In this document: one piece after another, positions 33,779 through 44,737 of the stretch
How positions within the stretch are numbered: position 1 is the stretch's first letter
How the letters are laid out: every line of letters starts with the position of its first letter
Origin: Proteles cristata cristata
Taxonomy: Eukaryota > Chordata > Mammalia > Carnivora > Hyaenidae
NCBI GenBank assembly: GCA_017311185.1
Contig: JAESUZ010003884.1
Coordinates: forward strand, 1 to 64,000
Direction: 5' to 3'
Length of the DNA: 64,000 nt
The notes under the pieces: generated by a model
What the model saw: the letters and a program-made list of their open reading frames with translations, nothing else
What the model was told of the DNA's origin: nothing
Databases searched by the model: none
Translations under genes and position numbers: made by a program

Positions 33779-34010
33779 GGGAGAGCCTGGGTGGCTCAAT
33801 CAGTTAAGCGTCCGACTTCAGCTCGGGTCATGATCTCACAATTCATGGGTTCGAGCCCTGCGTCGGGCTCTGTGCTGACCCCTCAGAGACTGGAGCCTGT
33901 TTCAGATTCTGTGTCTCCCTCTCTCTCTCTCTGCCCGTCCCCAGCTCATGCCCTGTCTCTCTCTGTCTCTCAAAAATGAATAAACGTTAACAATTTTTTT
34001 AATTAAAAAA
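33779..34010 (+). mobile_element. Felid CAN SINE, sense
   Basis: Full-length type A copy. The head is slightly mutated (GAGAGCCTGGGTGGC) and the B box GGGTTCGAGCCC is intact. TTCAGAC at 33770-33776 recurs at 34014-34020 as a short duplication. Confidence 0.96.
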
Positions 34011-34329
34011 ATGTTCAGACTATGAACATCCATTTATTGTGTTTAAAGTAACAATATTTAATATAACCTGGAAGTTGGTATTTAGCCCTGCCAGGGATCA
34101 GTTGCTACTTCTCTCCAGATGTAGCTATAAAATGGGAGCAAGATTATAACCCAAGTACAGCATGATGATTATTTTCTCCCATTATGTAATTAGAAAGAGG
34201 AAGTTATGTGTGTGTTTGCTTTGGGGTTGGGTTTTTTGTTTATTTTTAAAATTTTATTATTTAAAACTGTAAAAATCCACTCATGTGGACAGCAACCTAT
34301 AAAATGACCTCCCTCCCCTCCCACATACA

Positions 34330-34874
34330 CCCAGTGATCCCCACTTCCTGGCGTTCACATCTTGTGTAATCTGCCCTTGAATGTGAGTGGGGTCTAGTGA
34401 CCCACTTCCAATAATAGAGTACAGCAGAAGTGATGGGATACCACTTGCGAGACTAGATTACAAAAGACTCTGGCTTCCATCTTGCTCGATCACTTTACAC
34501 TCTCTCTGTGTCCAGTGCTCTCTCTTGAAGCCCTGGTTCTGGGGCAAGCAGGCTGCCATGTTGTGAGTCAGTTCTATGGAGAGGTCCATGGAGCGAGGAA
34601 CTCCATGATGTCCTTAGCAACAACCAGCAAAGATGTGGGGCCTGCCTGATGGTCACCGAGTGAGCTTAGAAGCTCCTGCCTTGGTCCAGCCTACAGGTGA
34701 CAGCCACCCCAGCCTGTAACACCCGACTGCAGCCTCATCAGAGACTCAAAGTCAGAGACACCCAACCAAGCTCTGCCTGGATTCAAGAGCCTCGGAAACT
34801 GGGAGCAAATAAATGCGTGTGTCAAGCCGCCAAGTTGAGGCGTAATTTGTTATGCAGCAATAGGTGACTACTAT
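34330..34874 (+). mobile_element. MaLR (MLT1-like) LTR, sense
   Basis: Well-preserved order: CCCACTTCCTGGCGTTCAC, GTGACCCACTTCCAATAATAGAGTACAGCAGAAGTGATGGG, AGACTCTGGCTTCCATCTTGC, GCAGGCTGCCATGTTGTGAG, AGAGGTCCATGGAGC, GGAAACTGGGAGCAAATAAATG (polyadenylation signal) and the terminal TAATTTGTTATGCAGCAATAGGTGACTACTATGA. No second LTR is seen, so it is solo or flanked by unrecognised internal remnants. Confidence 0.88.
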
Positions 34875-34876
34875 GA

Positions 34877-35507
34877 CTCCTGAGTTACCCTCCTGGCAGT
34901 TGCTACCAGGTGTTGTGCTCTCTGCCTCCTGCTCCTGGCTTGGCCCACACCACCCCTCTGCCACCGCTGATTGCCACCCGGAACCCTGGAAGCTCGGTGG
35001 CCTTGGCTTAGCTTAGCAAAGGGGGCAGGAAAAGCTACCCTTCTGTGTTCAACCACGTCTTTTATTTTCTGTATCCTGATGCTTTAACATCAGGGGACTT
35101 GCTGACCCTGGAAGGACTACCCAACCGAGTACTCATGGTTGGTGACTTTCTAGAGATGATAATCAGCTCCTGGGAGCATGCTTTGCCACTGCAAACCAAC
35201 CCATCAGGAGTCCACATCCCCAACCGGTTCATTTATTGGGCCCTCACACTCCAGGCCACCATTTCTCTACCCTCATCGCCCTAGGGCCAGGTGTCGGACA
35301 ACTGGGGCTACCCCAGAAATGATGCAGACTAGCCTATCCTAAACCTCTTTACTTGGCCTTACCCATTTCTTCCCTCAGAAACCACAATGAACGCTCCTGC
35401 CCACAGTTTCCTCTCCTTCTGCCTCCAGACTGACACTGGTGCTTCCCTCGTTGCCCAGCACCCCCTCCCCAGTAGTGGGCCCCCCTCCCCTAGGAATCTG
35501 AGAGCAT
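34877..35507. other. unannotated; possible old internal LTR-element sequence
   Basis: Immediately downstream of a sense MaLR LTR. GGGGACTTGCTGACCCTGGAAGGACTACCC and the following stretch have a repeat-like feel, but I cannot place them and cannot confirm that they belong to the LTR. Confidence 0.3.
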
Positions 35508-35523
35508 AACAAAGTTAGCTTTT

Positions 35524-35744
35524 CTTTCATTCTTTTTTTTTTTAATGATCATTTTGAGAGAGAGAGAGAGAATAAGCATGTGTGGGGGGGGAGGAGCAGA
35601 GTGACAGGGAGAGAGAATCCCAAGCAGGCTTGGCATTGTCAGCATGGAGCCCGATGTGGGGCTCAGACCCAAGAACGGTGAGATCGTGACCTGAGCTGAG
35701 ATCAAGAGTCGGCCATTTAACGAGCTGAGCCATCTAGGTGCCCC
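35524..35744 (-). mobile_element. Felid CAN SINE, older type, antisense
   Basis: Head with GAGATCAAGAGTCGGCCATTTAACGAGCTGAGCCATC. Flanks AACAAAGTTAGCTTTT (35508-35523) and AACAAAATTAGTTTTG (35745-35760) form a 16-bp duplication with three mismatches. Confidence 0.95.
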
Positions 35745-35835
35745 AACAAAATTAGTTTTGCAATGGCAATAGTTTTCTGGTCTGTTGGCCTCGTCATACC
35801 TGAATCAGAACAATACTTACATCAAATTATTTTAA

Positions 35836-36041
35836 TGTTCTTTTAAGTGTATGTATTTTGAGAGAGACAGAGACAGTGTGAGCTGAAGAGAGGGGCAGAG
35901 AGGGAGAGACAGAATCTCAAGCAGGCTCCACACTGTCAACACAGAGCCTGTTGTGGGGCTTGAACTCACAAACCGTGAGATCGTGAGCTGAGCCAAAACC
36001 AAGAGTCAGTCGCTTAACCGACTGAGCCACCCAATAGCCAC
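35836..36041 (-). mobile_element. Felid CAN SINE, older type, antisense
   Basis: GAGCCAAAACCAAGAGTCAGTCGCTTAACCGACTGAGCC at the head, TCAAGCAGGCTCCACACTGTCAACACAGAGCC in the middle. The outermost head bases are degraded to CCCAATAGCCACC. Confidence 0.94.
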
Positions 36042-36169
36042 CTGCAATACCTGTATTAAAAGAGCTCCTTTAATTTCTGCCTGTTTTATCCCTATACCCC
36101 CTCCTTTCAATACTTTATTGAACGGCTTACATAAATGAACAACTTTAACTTGTTAACCTTAAAAATAGA

Positions 36170-36545
36170 CACTGCCAGTTACTTACCAGCAAAAGGAGGG
36201 TTTATTTGAAAATGAAAGAGCGTTACAATCCAGGGGGCATAATTGCAGGCACATCCAGGAGACAAAGGAGAGGCATACTTTTTTAAGGAGGTAAGGGGCG
36301 AACCGGGAAGGATGTTAAGAACTAGAAGTCCATTGGAGTAAACAGAGTTTGAAGAGTGGTAGCTTTTGTGGTGGGCGGATGGGATGAGGAAAGTATCTCG
36401 GCTGGAGTAGTAGACTGGTACCCACGTGCAAGGTCAAGTGTCTGTAAGGTCAAGTCCATCTCTTCCTATTGGGTCTGCAATTGACTACAGGTGGTAGGGC
36501 ATGAGACCTCCTGACTCTTTGTCAGTGAGGTTTCCCAGTGCCAGT
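36170..36545 (-). mobile_element. Possible old LTR, antisense (low confidence)
   Basis: GGAGGGTTTATTTGAAAATGAAAGAGCG resembles the reverse complement of an LTR polyadenylation region. It is followed by purine-rich sequence with CTTCCTATTGGGTCTGC (a reversed CCAAT-type motif). I recognise no family. Confidence 0.3.
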
Positions 36546-38270
36546 GTTAACAAGTACACACGAGCAAAGGCAGATACAGTAGCTAAAAACACAGTAAGAA
36601 AGACACTTTAGTAAGTGCACTTGATCCATGCAGTTTCCCTGGCTACTAATATGCAAATCTTCAAGTCCTTTGTTTATTACAACATCCAGATTCCGCATTA
36701 AATGGGGCTCATTAGCAAACAGGTTGTTTCATAATGGTTACGTTCCTTACCCAAAGACTGAGCTATAGCGCTGGAAGAATTACTTTCACAAATCAAATTA
36801 TTTGCTGCTCACATCCTTCTCACCTTTAGCCTGTAGGTAAGAGGTGGGAAAGAGTTCAGGTTTCCTATTGTTTTAGTGAAAAGGCTAGACCCGAAGACCC
36901 TTCAAGGTCCCATTTAGCCCTTAAAGTCGTTTATGGATCAGTTCTGTCGTGGATAGTATTGTTTACTCATTTGTCGCTAAGTTGTTTTTGTTTCCTTTTT
37001 GAAGAGACAGCACACCACCTTGCATGACTCATAATCCTGTCTGAAGACGGTTTTTTGAATAAGTGGGGAATACATTTGAGCATAGTTCATGTAAACTGTC
37101 TTCCGGATTCCCCGTACACGTGTTTTCCTGAGCAGGATACCATCTTTTGTCTATAAGCAGAATCGACTCTGAAATTACTCTAGACGAGAAGAAAAAGTGA
37201 AAGGCTGTGCCTTCCTAAGGCGCAATCAAATTCTGTCACCATTTGTGTTCAATAAGCCTATTTGTCAATACTGCATTGTACAAAAGACGCTTGTATCCTT
37301 ATACTTGTCTTAGGTTGAACTAAATAGTATGTAATTTACTAAATCACTAAACCATGGGGAAAAAAAGAAATATTTCTTTCTCTTTGTCCTACATCTCAGC
37401 TGTGAGGTGCAATGAATGCTGTGTTTCAGGACCATCAACCTTTTCTGATTCTAGAAGTGCTTTAGAAAAATGAAGATATTCTGGTAGGTTATAGTCTGAT
37501 TCTTTTTTCTTTCTTTCCATTTTTTTTGAAGACTCTTCTCTTTGTTTAGTCATCTGCCTCTTAAATAATGCTCTTACTCCGTTGAGGAAGAGAATGAATT
37601 GCCGTGTGTGTGCTGACTAGCAAACACGCAAATGGAATAGTATCAGGGCTTCTGTAACCAAGAGAAGTTTATGAAACATTTGATTGTTGAGGGAGTCACA
37701 GCATTTCAGGGATTGACCTTGAAGTTTAAGGGGGAGAAAAAAAGTGAATTGATCCTCTGGAAGAAGTACAAAGCCAGCTTTGATGCTAAATGTAAATTGT
37801 TAAAATGGTACGGAATAACATCTGCCTCATAGTATGCCTTAATCAGCACTGTGAAAAATGAAAATTTAACAATCTACTATAGTGGCTTCTAAGTGAAGGA
37901 TAAACAAAGGATGAAAGAGTTTCTTGCATGGTTTGTAACTGATGCCATGAAAAATGTCAAGAACCATCTGCCTCAAACTTATCCAAACTGTCATCAAGTA
38001 TTCTAATCCAGTCAAACGAGATACAACTAGAACATCCTATGTAACTTGCTGAAGGCTTATCAAAAGAGTGGTAAATAAAGAAGAAAAAAACCTATCAACT
38101 GTGTAGCCACAGATTGCAGCCAGCTTGCCTGTGGCTTTGAAATTCAATCCCATTTCTCTAGTCTGACAAACTGTACTAAACAGCAAAATGGATTTGTATT
38201 GCTCTCAGCCACTTCGCATTAGTTGCTATCAGGAGAGGAATACACAGTTTCCTAATAGAATCAGAATCAT
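36546..38270. other. repeat-poor stretch of about 1.7 kb
   Basis: No transposon recognised. It holds the octamer ATGCAAAT at 36651, GTTTATTAC at 36672 and TTAGCAAAC near 36710, compact AT-rich motifs often seen in developmental enhancers. This is suggestive only. Confidence 0.45.
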
Positions 38271-38277
38271 GATTTAA

Positions 38278-38404
38278 AAAAAATTTTTTTTGCTTTAAAG
38301 TAGGCTCCCCGCCGGCACAGGGCTTGAACTCGGGACCCTGAGATCAGGACCTGAGCTGAGATCAAGAGTGGGACACTTAATCGAATGAGCCGCCCAGGCG
38401 CTCC
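38278..38404 (-). mobile_element. Short old CAN SINE, antisense
   Basis: Head, boxes and a brief GTAGGCTCCCCGCCGGCACAGGGCTTGAAC block only, with no CT stretch: the ancestral short carnivore form (GAGCTGAGATCAAGAGTGGGACACTTAATCG). GATTTA flanks it at 38271-38276 and 38405-38410. Confidence 0.9.
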
Positions 38405-38602
38405 GATTTATTTTTCTCAAGCAAAGTCCTGTTTGGAGCTACCACTCATACTTACCTGTGAGTAGGTGCAGAGAAGCTAAGCATTGCGAATCTGGCAGGA
38501 AGACATCACTCACCCATGTAGGGCCGAAGACCCCACACATTTTTCCTAATTGGAGCCCCTTCATGCTACTTACTAAATTGAATTTTCATAATCTACTCAT
38601 TA

Positions 38603-38797
38603 AGAGTAGAGAGTTTAGAATCATACTGATGGGTTTAAATCCCAGCTCTACCACTTACTGGCTGAGTGATCCTAGTTGCTTTACTTGTCTGAACTTCCTG
38701 TTGTCATCTGGAAGACAGAGATAATTATAATGACTGAGATTATAGGTACCCATGAGTTTGTGCTTATGAAGTTCCTGAAACATTGAAGCCAATTATG
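38603..38797 (+). repeat. MIR SINE, sense
   Basis: AGAGTTTAGAATCATACTGATGGGTTTAAATCCCAGCTCTACCACTTACTGGCTGAGTGATCC and CTTTACTTGTCTGAACTTCC ... TCATCTGGAAGACAGAGATAATTATAATGAC follow MIR closely. Confidence 0.9.
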
Positions 38798-39572
38798 GCA
38801 GACACAGGTAATGTTCACCAAGCTCCCCCTTGGTTTCCCAGCTTTGCTTGCATTTGGGTGGGGACCAAGTTATTAGTTTAGGCCAATGGACCGTTATGGA
38901 AGGCATGCGTGTCATTTTTGAGCCAAGGTAGTCAACTGTCTGTGTGTCTTCTCCATATTTCTCCTTCCCTGCCAAGGCAACCTTGGAATCGATGTGTTCC
39001 AGACAGAATAGTTACAAGATGGCCAGTGGTCCCAAGTTGGATCCCCATGAGAAAGAAAAAATCTCTTTGTTGGGTTTAATTGCTGACATTCAGCGTTATT
39101 TTGTTACTCCGCAAGGCAGATCTAGGCCTAATACAGAAACCAATAAGTGTTGGCATTTATAATTATATATATGTATCTACTTTGCTATAAACAGTTACAT
39201 GATAACTATGTATTTAAGTGGCATATACTCTTCTGACTGTTGTGTTCCCTTCTTCAGTAGTTTTGACTGAATAAGAAAAGAAAGTGAGGGGGAAAAAAGA
39301 TGCTGATAAAAATAACCATAGAACAAGGCAAAATGTTAAAGCTACAAGGATAGTTTTACGAAAGGACCTCTGAGAAGTTAGATGAAGAGATTCCTTATGG
39401 CCGAGATGCTCTGGAAAAAACCTCATGGGTGCAGAGTCCCTCTGGCTTAACCTTAAAGGAACAGGCAGAGTGAAATAGGGAGGTGTCCGGGTCGGATGCG
39501 CGCGCATTCCTTGCCCCACCTCCCCAAGATGGAGAGCAGTGCGTAAATCTTTCGCAAAAAAAAGAAAAAATA
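38798..39572. other. unannotated sequence
   Basis: No repeat or exon recognised. GTCGGATGCGCGCGC at 39492 is a small isolated CpG cluster. Confidence 0.5.
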
Positions 39573-40480
39573 GAAATGATCACTATACATGTGAAAAAAT
39601 AGGAATGACCACTATACATATGAAAAGGCCTTCACTCCCACTAATAATGAAAATAATCAAATCAAAATGAAGCAAAATTGAAAGAAACAGCAGATATTAT
39701 ACTTCCACTCGTAGATTTGCCAAAGTAAGATGACTAATCATATCTAATATAGGCCTGAGAGTGGGGAAAGGACGTTCTCGTTGACCTCTGGGGGAAGGGT
39801 AACCTGTTACATTCCTAAGGATTTCTCCATTAAGTATCAAAAGCCTTAAAAATGTGCCAGTGTTTCACCCAGTGATTTCACAACTATGATATTTATCACA
39901 CAAAAAGCTTAAATAGTAAAAACAGATGAGATCGGGCACCTTCAGGGTGGTATGCCCACAGACTTGAATAGTAAAAACAAACAAAACAACCCACAGCAAG
40001 AAACAACCCAAATATCCATCAGCAGGGGATTGATAAAAAAAAAAATATATATATGATATTAATAAAAATGACACATATATAAACATACTGACAAAAAGCC
40101 ATAGTATATAGTTAAATAAAAGGCTATTTTATTTTATTTTTATTTATTTTTAAATGTTTTTTAAATTTATTTCTGAGAGAGAGAGACAGTGTGAACAGGG
40201 GAGGGTCAGAGAGAGAGGGAGACACAGAATCCGAAACAGGCTCCGGGCTCTGAGCTAGCTGTCAGCACAGAGCCCAATGCAGGGCTCGAACCCATGAACC
40301 ATGAGATCATGACCTGAGGTGAAGTTGGACGCTTAACCGACTGATCCACTCAGGCGCCCCAATAAAAGGCTATTTTAAATCATTATGAACTACATGATCC
40401 TATTTATATCATTATTAAATTTTATATTGTCTATGTTCACTTTTTATTGATTTTGACTTTGTTCTATGTTCTAGTTTAGG
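39573..40480 (+). mobile_element. Old L1 3' end, sense, split by a SINE
   Basis: ACATATGAAAAGGCCTTCACTCCCACTAATAATG, AGATTTGCCAAAGTAAGATGAC, GAAACAACCCAAATATCCATCAGCAGGGGATTG and, after the SINE, AACTACATGATCCTATTTATATC follow the old-L1 3' region. The start holds a 30-bp tandem duplication (GAT/CCACTATACAT...GTGAAAA at 39578 and 39606). L1 parts: 39573-40131 and 40361-40480. Confidence 0.85.
40132..40360 (-). mobile_element. Felid CAN SINE, antisense, inside L1
   Basis: Full-length, between the two subtypes (TTTATTTCTGAGAG; GAATCCGAAACAGG; CTAGCTGTCAGCACAG). Perfect 17-bp duplication AATAAAAGGCTATTTTA at 40115-40131 and 40361-40377. Confidence 0.98.
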
Positions 40481-40720
40481 AATTTAGAATTATAATTTAC
40501 AGAATTATATGTCTAACTATATTTGCATGCATATTATATTATATATATTTATTTGGACTTCAGTTAGATTGACATATATGTGCATATCCTTTCCAATTTC
40601 TTACATATGCAAATTTTAACAGATTATACTTGGGTGCTTTTAGGTGATAGGATTATAAATGACATTTATTTTTACTCTTATTTTCTGAATTCTTTCCTGC
40701 GTGTGTTACCTTTCTAATAA

Positions 40721-40798
40721 GAAGAAGAATAAGGAAGAGGAGGAAAAGGAGGAGGAGAAGGAGGAGGTGGGGGAGGAAGGGGAGGGGGAGAAGGAGAA
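40721..40798. repeat. Purine-only (GGA/GAA)n tract
   Basis: Seventy-eight bases with only two pyrimidines, G-rich toward the 3' end (three G4-G5 runs within 40768-40789). Could adopt triplex or partial quadruplex structure. Confidence 0.93.
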
Positions 40799-40799
40799 C

Positions 40800-41174
40800 T
40801 TTGGGAATGGCCTTCAAGTGTAGACATTGATAAGGGGCTCTTCTAATAGCCTCAGTCCATGTGTAATGGATACAATTGCCTCCAGCCTGGTTGTATCTAC
40901 TCTTTGTCTAAAGGAAATGAGCTACACCACACAATGGGCCATTCCTGTGTATGCGAATCATCTTGCATTGAAAAACACTGCCTACCAACAATAGCATTTC
41001 TCTATTTAGTATTACCTGCCATTTCTCTAGAAATTATTGTGCCTCTAGTTGGTTTGACACGCCAAGAGAAAAGAGATGGATTAATAGTTTAAGAGCTAGA
41101 GGACTAGAAATCTCTTACCTTGTACATTCAGAACAGAAGATTCTTCGGTTTGTTTTATTTAAAACAACAACAGC
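40800..41174. other. unannotated sequence
   Basis: No repeat or exon recognised. The 77-codon frame at 40859-41092 has no domain. Confidence 0.5.
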
Positions 41175-41350
41175 TACCATTTACGGATTGCCTTCTATTT
41201 TACACATCTGTGCTGAGGGCTTACTGTGCTATGTCTCATCCTCCTGGCAATCCAGTGAGGGCAGTTCAATTACTATGTCAGTTTTATAGATGAAGAAACT
41301 AAACTTAAGTGACTGAGGTTCTGTAGCTAAAATGAGTGGCAGAGTCATTG
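41175..41350 (-). repeat. MIR SINE, antisense
   Basis: CCATTTACGGATTGCC, CTTACTGTGCTATGTCTCATCCTCCTGGCAATCCAGTGAGG, TTTTATAGATGAAGAAACTAAACTTAAGTGACTGAGG and AGTGGCAGAGTCATTG match antisense MIR in order. Confidence 0.92.
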
Positions 41351-41656
41351 TTTTGCTTGATAGTTGAAAGACGATTAGATTCCAGATGGTGGAACAGCTT
41401 GATGAATGGAAAGGGATCAGATTAGGGATTAGATGATCTAGATCATACTGCCGCTAATTCTTGGTTAATTTCTTCCCCTTGGGTCAGAGTAAATACGGCA
41501 AGTAGAATGCATGTTATTTACACAACCATTCATAGGAGGGCAAAGGAATAAAATCTACATAGCTGTATATCTGGGTCTAAGATCTATACCAACAGAGAAA
41601 AAGAATGAGAGAGGAGAGTCCACAGAGGAGCAATGTCAAGGCATTGAAAGCTTGAC
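41351..41656. other. unannotated sequence
   Basis: No repeat or exon recognised. Confidence 0.5.
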
Positions 41657-41669
41657 TGAAAGCAGAACA

Positions 41670-41885
41670 GGGGCGCCTGGGTGGCTCATTCGGTTAAGCA
41701 TCTGACTCTGGCTCAGGTCATGATCTAGCGGGCCTTGGGTTTGAGCCCTGCCTTGGGCTCTGGGCTGAGAGTTCAGAGCCTGGAGCCTGCTTCAGATTCT
41801 GTGTGTGTCTCTCTCTATGCCCACTCCCCTGCTCACGCCCTGTCTCTCTCTTTCAAATATAAACACACATTTAAAAAAATTAGAT
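41670..41885 (+). mobile_element. Felid CAN SINE, sense
   Basis: Full-length type A copy with mutated B box (TTGGGTTTGAGCCC). Perfect 13-bp duplication TGAAAGCAGAACA at 41657-41669 and 41886-41898. Confidence 0.97.
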
Positions 41886-42169
41886 TGAAAGCAGAACAAA
41901 GAGTAATGATTAACTCAGCAGAGCACAGAGAATTGAAACCCAAGTGCTCGCAGTAGAAGGAGATGACACAAAGGTATTTTCTCCAGAGGCTCATGTCAAA
42001 GTTCAGAGGTGGAAGGTGTCCCCAAGAATATGTGTTTATTTATCTATTTAGCTGTTTTTCTCCGAATAGCTTAATCCCTGTTGTAGAATTCTTTTTTTTC
42101 TAGTGCATCACTTTATGGCTGTTTCCTTTTGCTTGCTTTTCCTTTTTGTCTCAAATGTAAAAGTTCTGA

Positions 42170-42610
42170 GGGTTTTTTAAATCGTGAAAGTATCATATTC
42201 CTATTGCAAGAATCTCAGATAATACAGAAACATAGAAAGTAATAAAAAGCAAGTCTTTCACACCTCCATATGATTCCCTTGCTGTGCTACCCAATCTGGT
42301 ATTTACTAGCTACATGTTGACATTTACATTTATTTAATTAAAATGAAGTAGAATGAAAATCCAATTCCTCAGTTGCACTAGCCGTATTTGAAGTACTCAA
42401 CTGTCATGTGTGGTTAGCTGCTGCTATATTCAACAATGCAGAACTAGAACATTTCTATGATTGTAGAAAGTATTTTGGACACAATCGCTCTAGAGGTATT
42501 CACTGTTAACAGTTTACTGTACAAATTTTCCATTGTTTTTCAATTGCACTTAGAAATAAGAGTGTGTAGTCCTGCATGTTCTCATGATTTTATGCCAATA
42601 GCCCGGCTGC
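42170..42610 (-). mobile_element. Old L1 3'-UTR fragment, antisense, split by a hAT relic
   Basis: TCTCAGATAATACAGAAACATAGAAAG lies left of the hAT and GTATTCACTGTTAACAGTTTACTGTAC right of it, matching the antisense 3'-UTR of old L1s. Parts: 42170-42280 and 42492-42610. Confidence 0.55.
42281..42491. mobile_element. Non-autonomous hAT-Charlie-type DNA transposon relic
   Basis: CTGTGCTACCCAATCTGGTATTTACTAGCTACATG at one end and TCTATGATTGTAGAAAGTATTTTGGACACAATCGCTCTAG at the other are the inverted termini of a short hAT element. The interior ATTTAATTAAAATGAAGTAGAATGAAAATCCAATTCCTCAGTTGCACTAGCC is diagnostic. It encodes nothing. I am sure of the type, not of the subfamily name. Confidence 0.82.
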
Positions 42611-42697
42611 TTCTGAGGCAAAGCAGAATCGCCTTGTCCTGCTCTTCTCTACACCCACGCGGCTTCCCCGAAGCACCTACTTAAAAAAATTAAATCA

Positions 42698-42906
42698 GGG
42701 GCGCCTGGGTGGCTCAGTCGGTTAAGCGTCCGACTTTCGCTTAGGTCATGATCTCCCGGTTCGTGGGCTTGGGCCCCGCGTCGGGCTCTGTGCTGACTGT
42801 CAGCTCAGAGCCTGGAGCCTGTTTCAGTCTGTGACTCCCTCTCTCTCTGACCCTCCCCTGCTCAGGCTCTCTCTCTCCTAGAGATAAATAAAACATTAAA
42901 AAAAAA
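42698..42906 (+). mobile_element. Felid CAN SINE, young subtype (type B), sense
   Basis: Full markers: CGACTTTCGCTTAGGTC, TGACTGTCAGCTCAGAG, TTTCAGTCTGTGACTCC, CTCTCCTAGAGATAAATAAAAC. The A-box side is intact. The B box has two changes (GTGGGCTTGGGCCCC). Confidence 0.97.
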
Positions 42907-43212
42907 TAAATCAAATTATAGCATATGCATTGTAACAAATGAAATGGTGCAGAAGCACAAGAAAACACCCTCACCACCTCCAGTTCTGTATGATCGAGGT
43001 AACATCTATTTAATGTTTCTGGTTTTTGTTTTGTTTTTCTTTTTGGTGACTGTTTCCATAACATCGTTTCTTAATTTGTCACTCAGTCAATATCTATTAA
43101 TTCTCAATGCAGAAGATGAGGAGTGAGCTCAGCCCCATGGATCACTCCCCTTTATTTCCTCCTCCCAGTGTTTGAAGTTTATATTATTACGTTCTATTCG
43201 TTGCCTCTCTAA
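42907..43212. other. unannotated sequence
   Basis: CACCTCCAGTTCTGTATGATCGAGGTAACATC could be further old L1 3'-UTR sequence. Otherwise nothing recognised. Confidence 0.4.
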
Positions 43213-43228
43213 CTCTAGGTAACATTAT

Positions 43229-43440
43229 TATTTTTTTTTAATGTTTTATTTATTTCTAGGAGAGAGAGAGAGAGTGAGCAGGGGAGGGTCAGAAAGAGAG
43301 GGAGTCACAGACTGAAACAGGCTCCAGGCTCTGAGCTGGTAGTCAGCACAGAGCCGACGCGGGGCTCAAACCCACGAACCGCGAGATCATGACCTAAGCG
43401 AAAGTCGGACGCTTAACCGACTGAGCCACCCAGGCGCCCC
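43229..43440 (-). mobile_element. Felid CAN SINE, young subtype (type B), antisense
   Basis: TTTATTTCTAGGAGAGAG, GTCACAGACTGAAACAGG, CTGGTAGTCAGCACAGAG, CCTAAGCGAAAGTCGG. TCTAGGTAACATTATT at 43214 and TCTAGGTAAAATTATT at 43441 are a duplication with one mismatch. It is tail-to-tail with the SINE at 42698. Confidence 0.98.
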
Positions 43441-43455
43441 TCTAGGTAAAATTAT

Positions 43456-43773
43456 TTAACTTGACTTGCAAAACTGCATTACCAGCTCCTCATTCATCCC
43501 TCCCTCCCATTTCCCAATCCCCTTCTCTGCTGCCTCGCTTTCACCCGCACACCATTTATTCCGTCTACCCACCAAGGCTTCCTTTGCTATGCTTTCTCCA
43601 TCAGTCGACTCTAAAAGTCCAAAGTCAGTTAACAGCATTCATTTACAATAAAATATGTGGCTTGAACCAAATTCACTCTAAGGTTCCTAAATTTGGAGAT
43701 TCTATAGTTTACTTAGGTAGATTTAACGTTAGATTATACCATAAACCAGACTCACACTAGCGAGGGAGTCTTT
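43456..43773. other. unannotated sequence
   Basis: Overlapping frames of 60-99 codons on both strands with no domain. No repeat recognised. Confidence 0.5.
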
Positions 43774-43834
43774 TGTGTGTGCGTGTGTGTGTATGTGTGT
43801 TTTTGCGTGCGCACGCATGCGCAGACACGTGCAC
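43774..43834. repeat. (TG)n tract joined to CpG-rich alternating purine-pyrimidine sequence
   Basis: TGTGTGTGCGTGTGTGTG passes through a short T-run into GCGTGCGCACGCATGCGCA and ACACGTGCAC. Strict alternation with many CG/TG steps is the classic Z-DNA-prone pattern. Confidence 0.9.
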
Positions 43835-44737
43835 GGGTTTCCGCATTCTTACTCTAATCATGTCGGGTGCGAGGTGTGTTTTAGGGGCTCTGGGGGTCCC
43901 TGGGAGACAAGCTACAGTAGTGTGATTCTGATCCCTTTGATTGTAGGCTTCACATCCTAGGTCTTTATTCAGACACCCTCTCTCTGGCATGGCCTGGGGG
44001 CTGTGGATACCGCTTAGCTTTCTGATCTTCAAGAGTGTAAAAGATTCCCTTGACTGGAGTAGACACACATGAACTAAGAGGTATGGAGAGCAAAATTTCA
44101 ATCCCAGAGATCTATGCAAATGCATGGAGACATCTATATTATATAGTCCATGAAAGTTGACACAAGTTATTTATAATTTCAATGACAATATTGGATTGCC
44201 TTTAATATGCACTAGTTGAAAGGGGGAACTAACCAAAAGCTAATATTGGAGCTTGCTCTCGGGCTGCTGGGAGGCCCCCAAGAACCTCACTAGCAATCTC
44301 TTTTGAAGATCAGTCCTCCAATGTCCATTAAACCAAGATTAAATTAGTTTGTGGGAGCTGCCTTTAGCATTTGCACTATTACATTATGCATGATTCCTGA
44401 CTGCACATCTCATGAACAAACTGCACTGAGTTCCATTAGTGAATTTTTAGGGCCGTGCTTCACTTGGAAATGGATTGATTCTGTGTAGGTTAATGTATAG
44501 CAGTGATGCTGCCGTGTTCTTAAAAATACCCTCTTACATTTGATATCAATAGGGAAGCACTCTCTGGGGATTATGGCTCATTTTAAAAGGATAAATTATG
44601 TAGATTGCATGATTAGAGAGCAGGAGACCCTATCGCAGTACATTCTATATCAGGAAAAATACCAGTCCTGTCCACCACACATCGGTGAAGTCAGTGTGTT
44701 TCCGCACGTTTCCTGCCAGAATTTCCCCATGTAGCTA
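43835..44737. other. unannotated, repeat-poor stretch
   Basis: No transposon recognised. Balanced composition with few low-complexity runs, for example around 44330-44520. Candidate conserved non-coding sequence by appearance only. Confidence 0.45.

Noticed and set aside
41670..41745. tRNA-like head with A and B boxes in this and other SINEs
   Set aside because: These are tRNA-Lys-derived SINE heads joined to SINE bodies, not functional tRNA genes.
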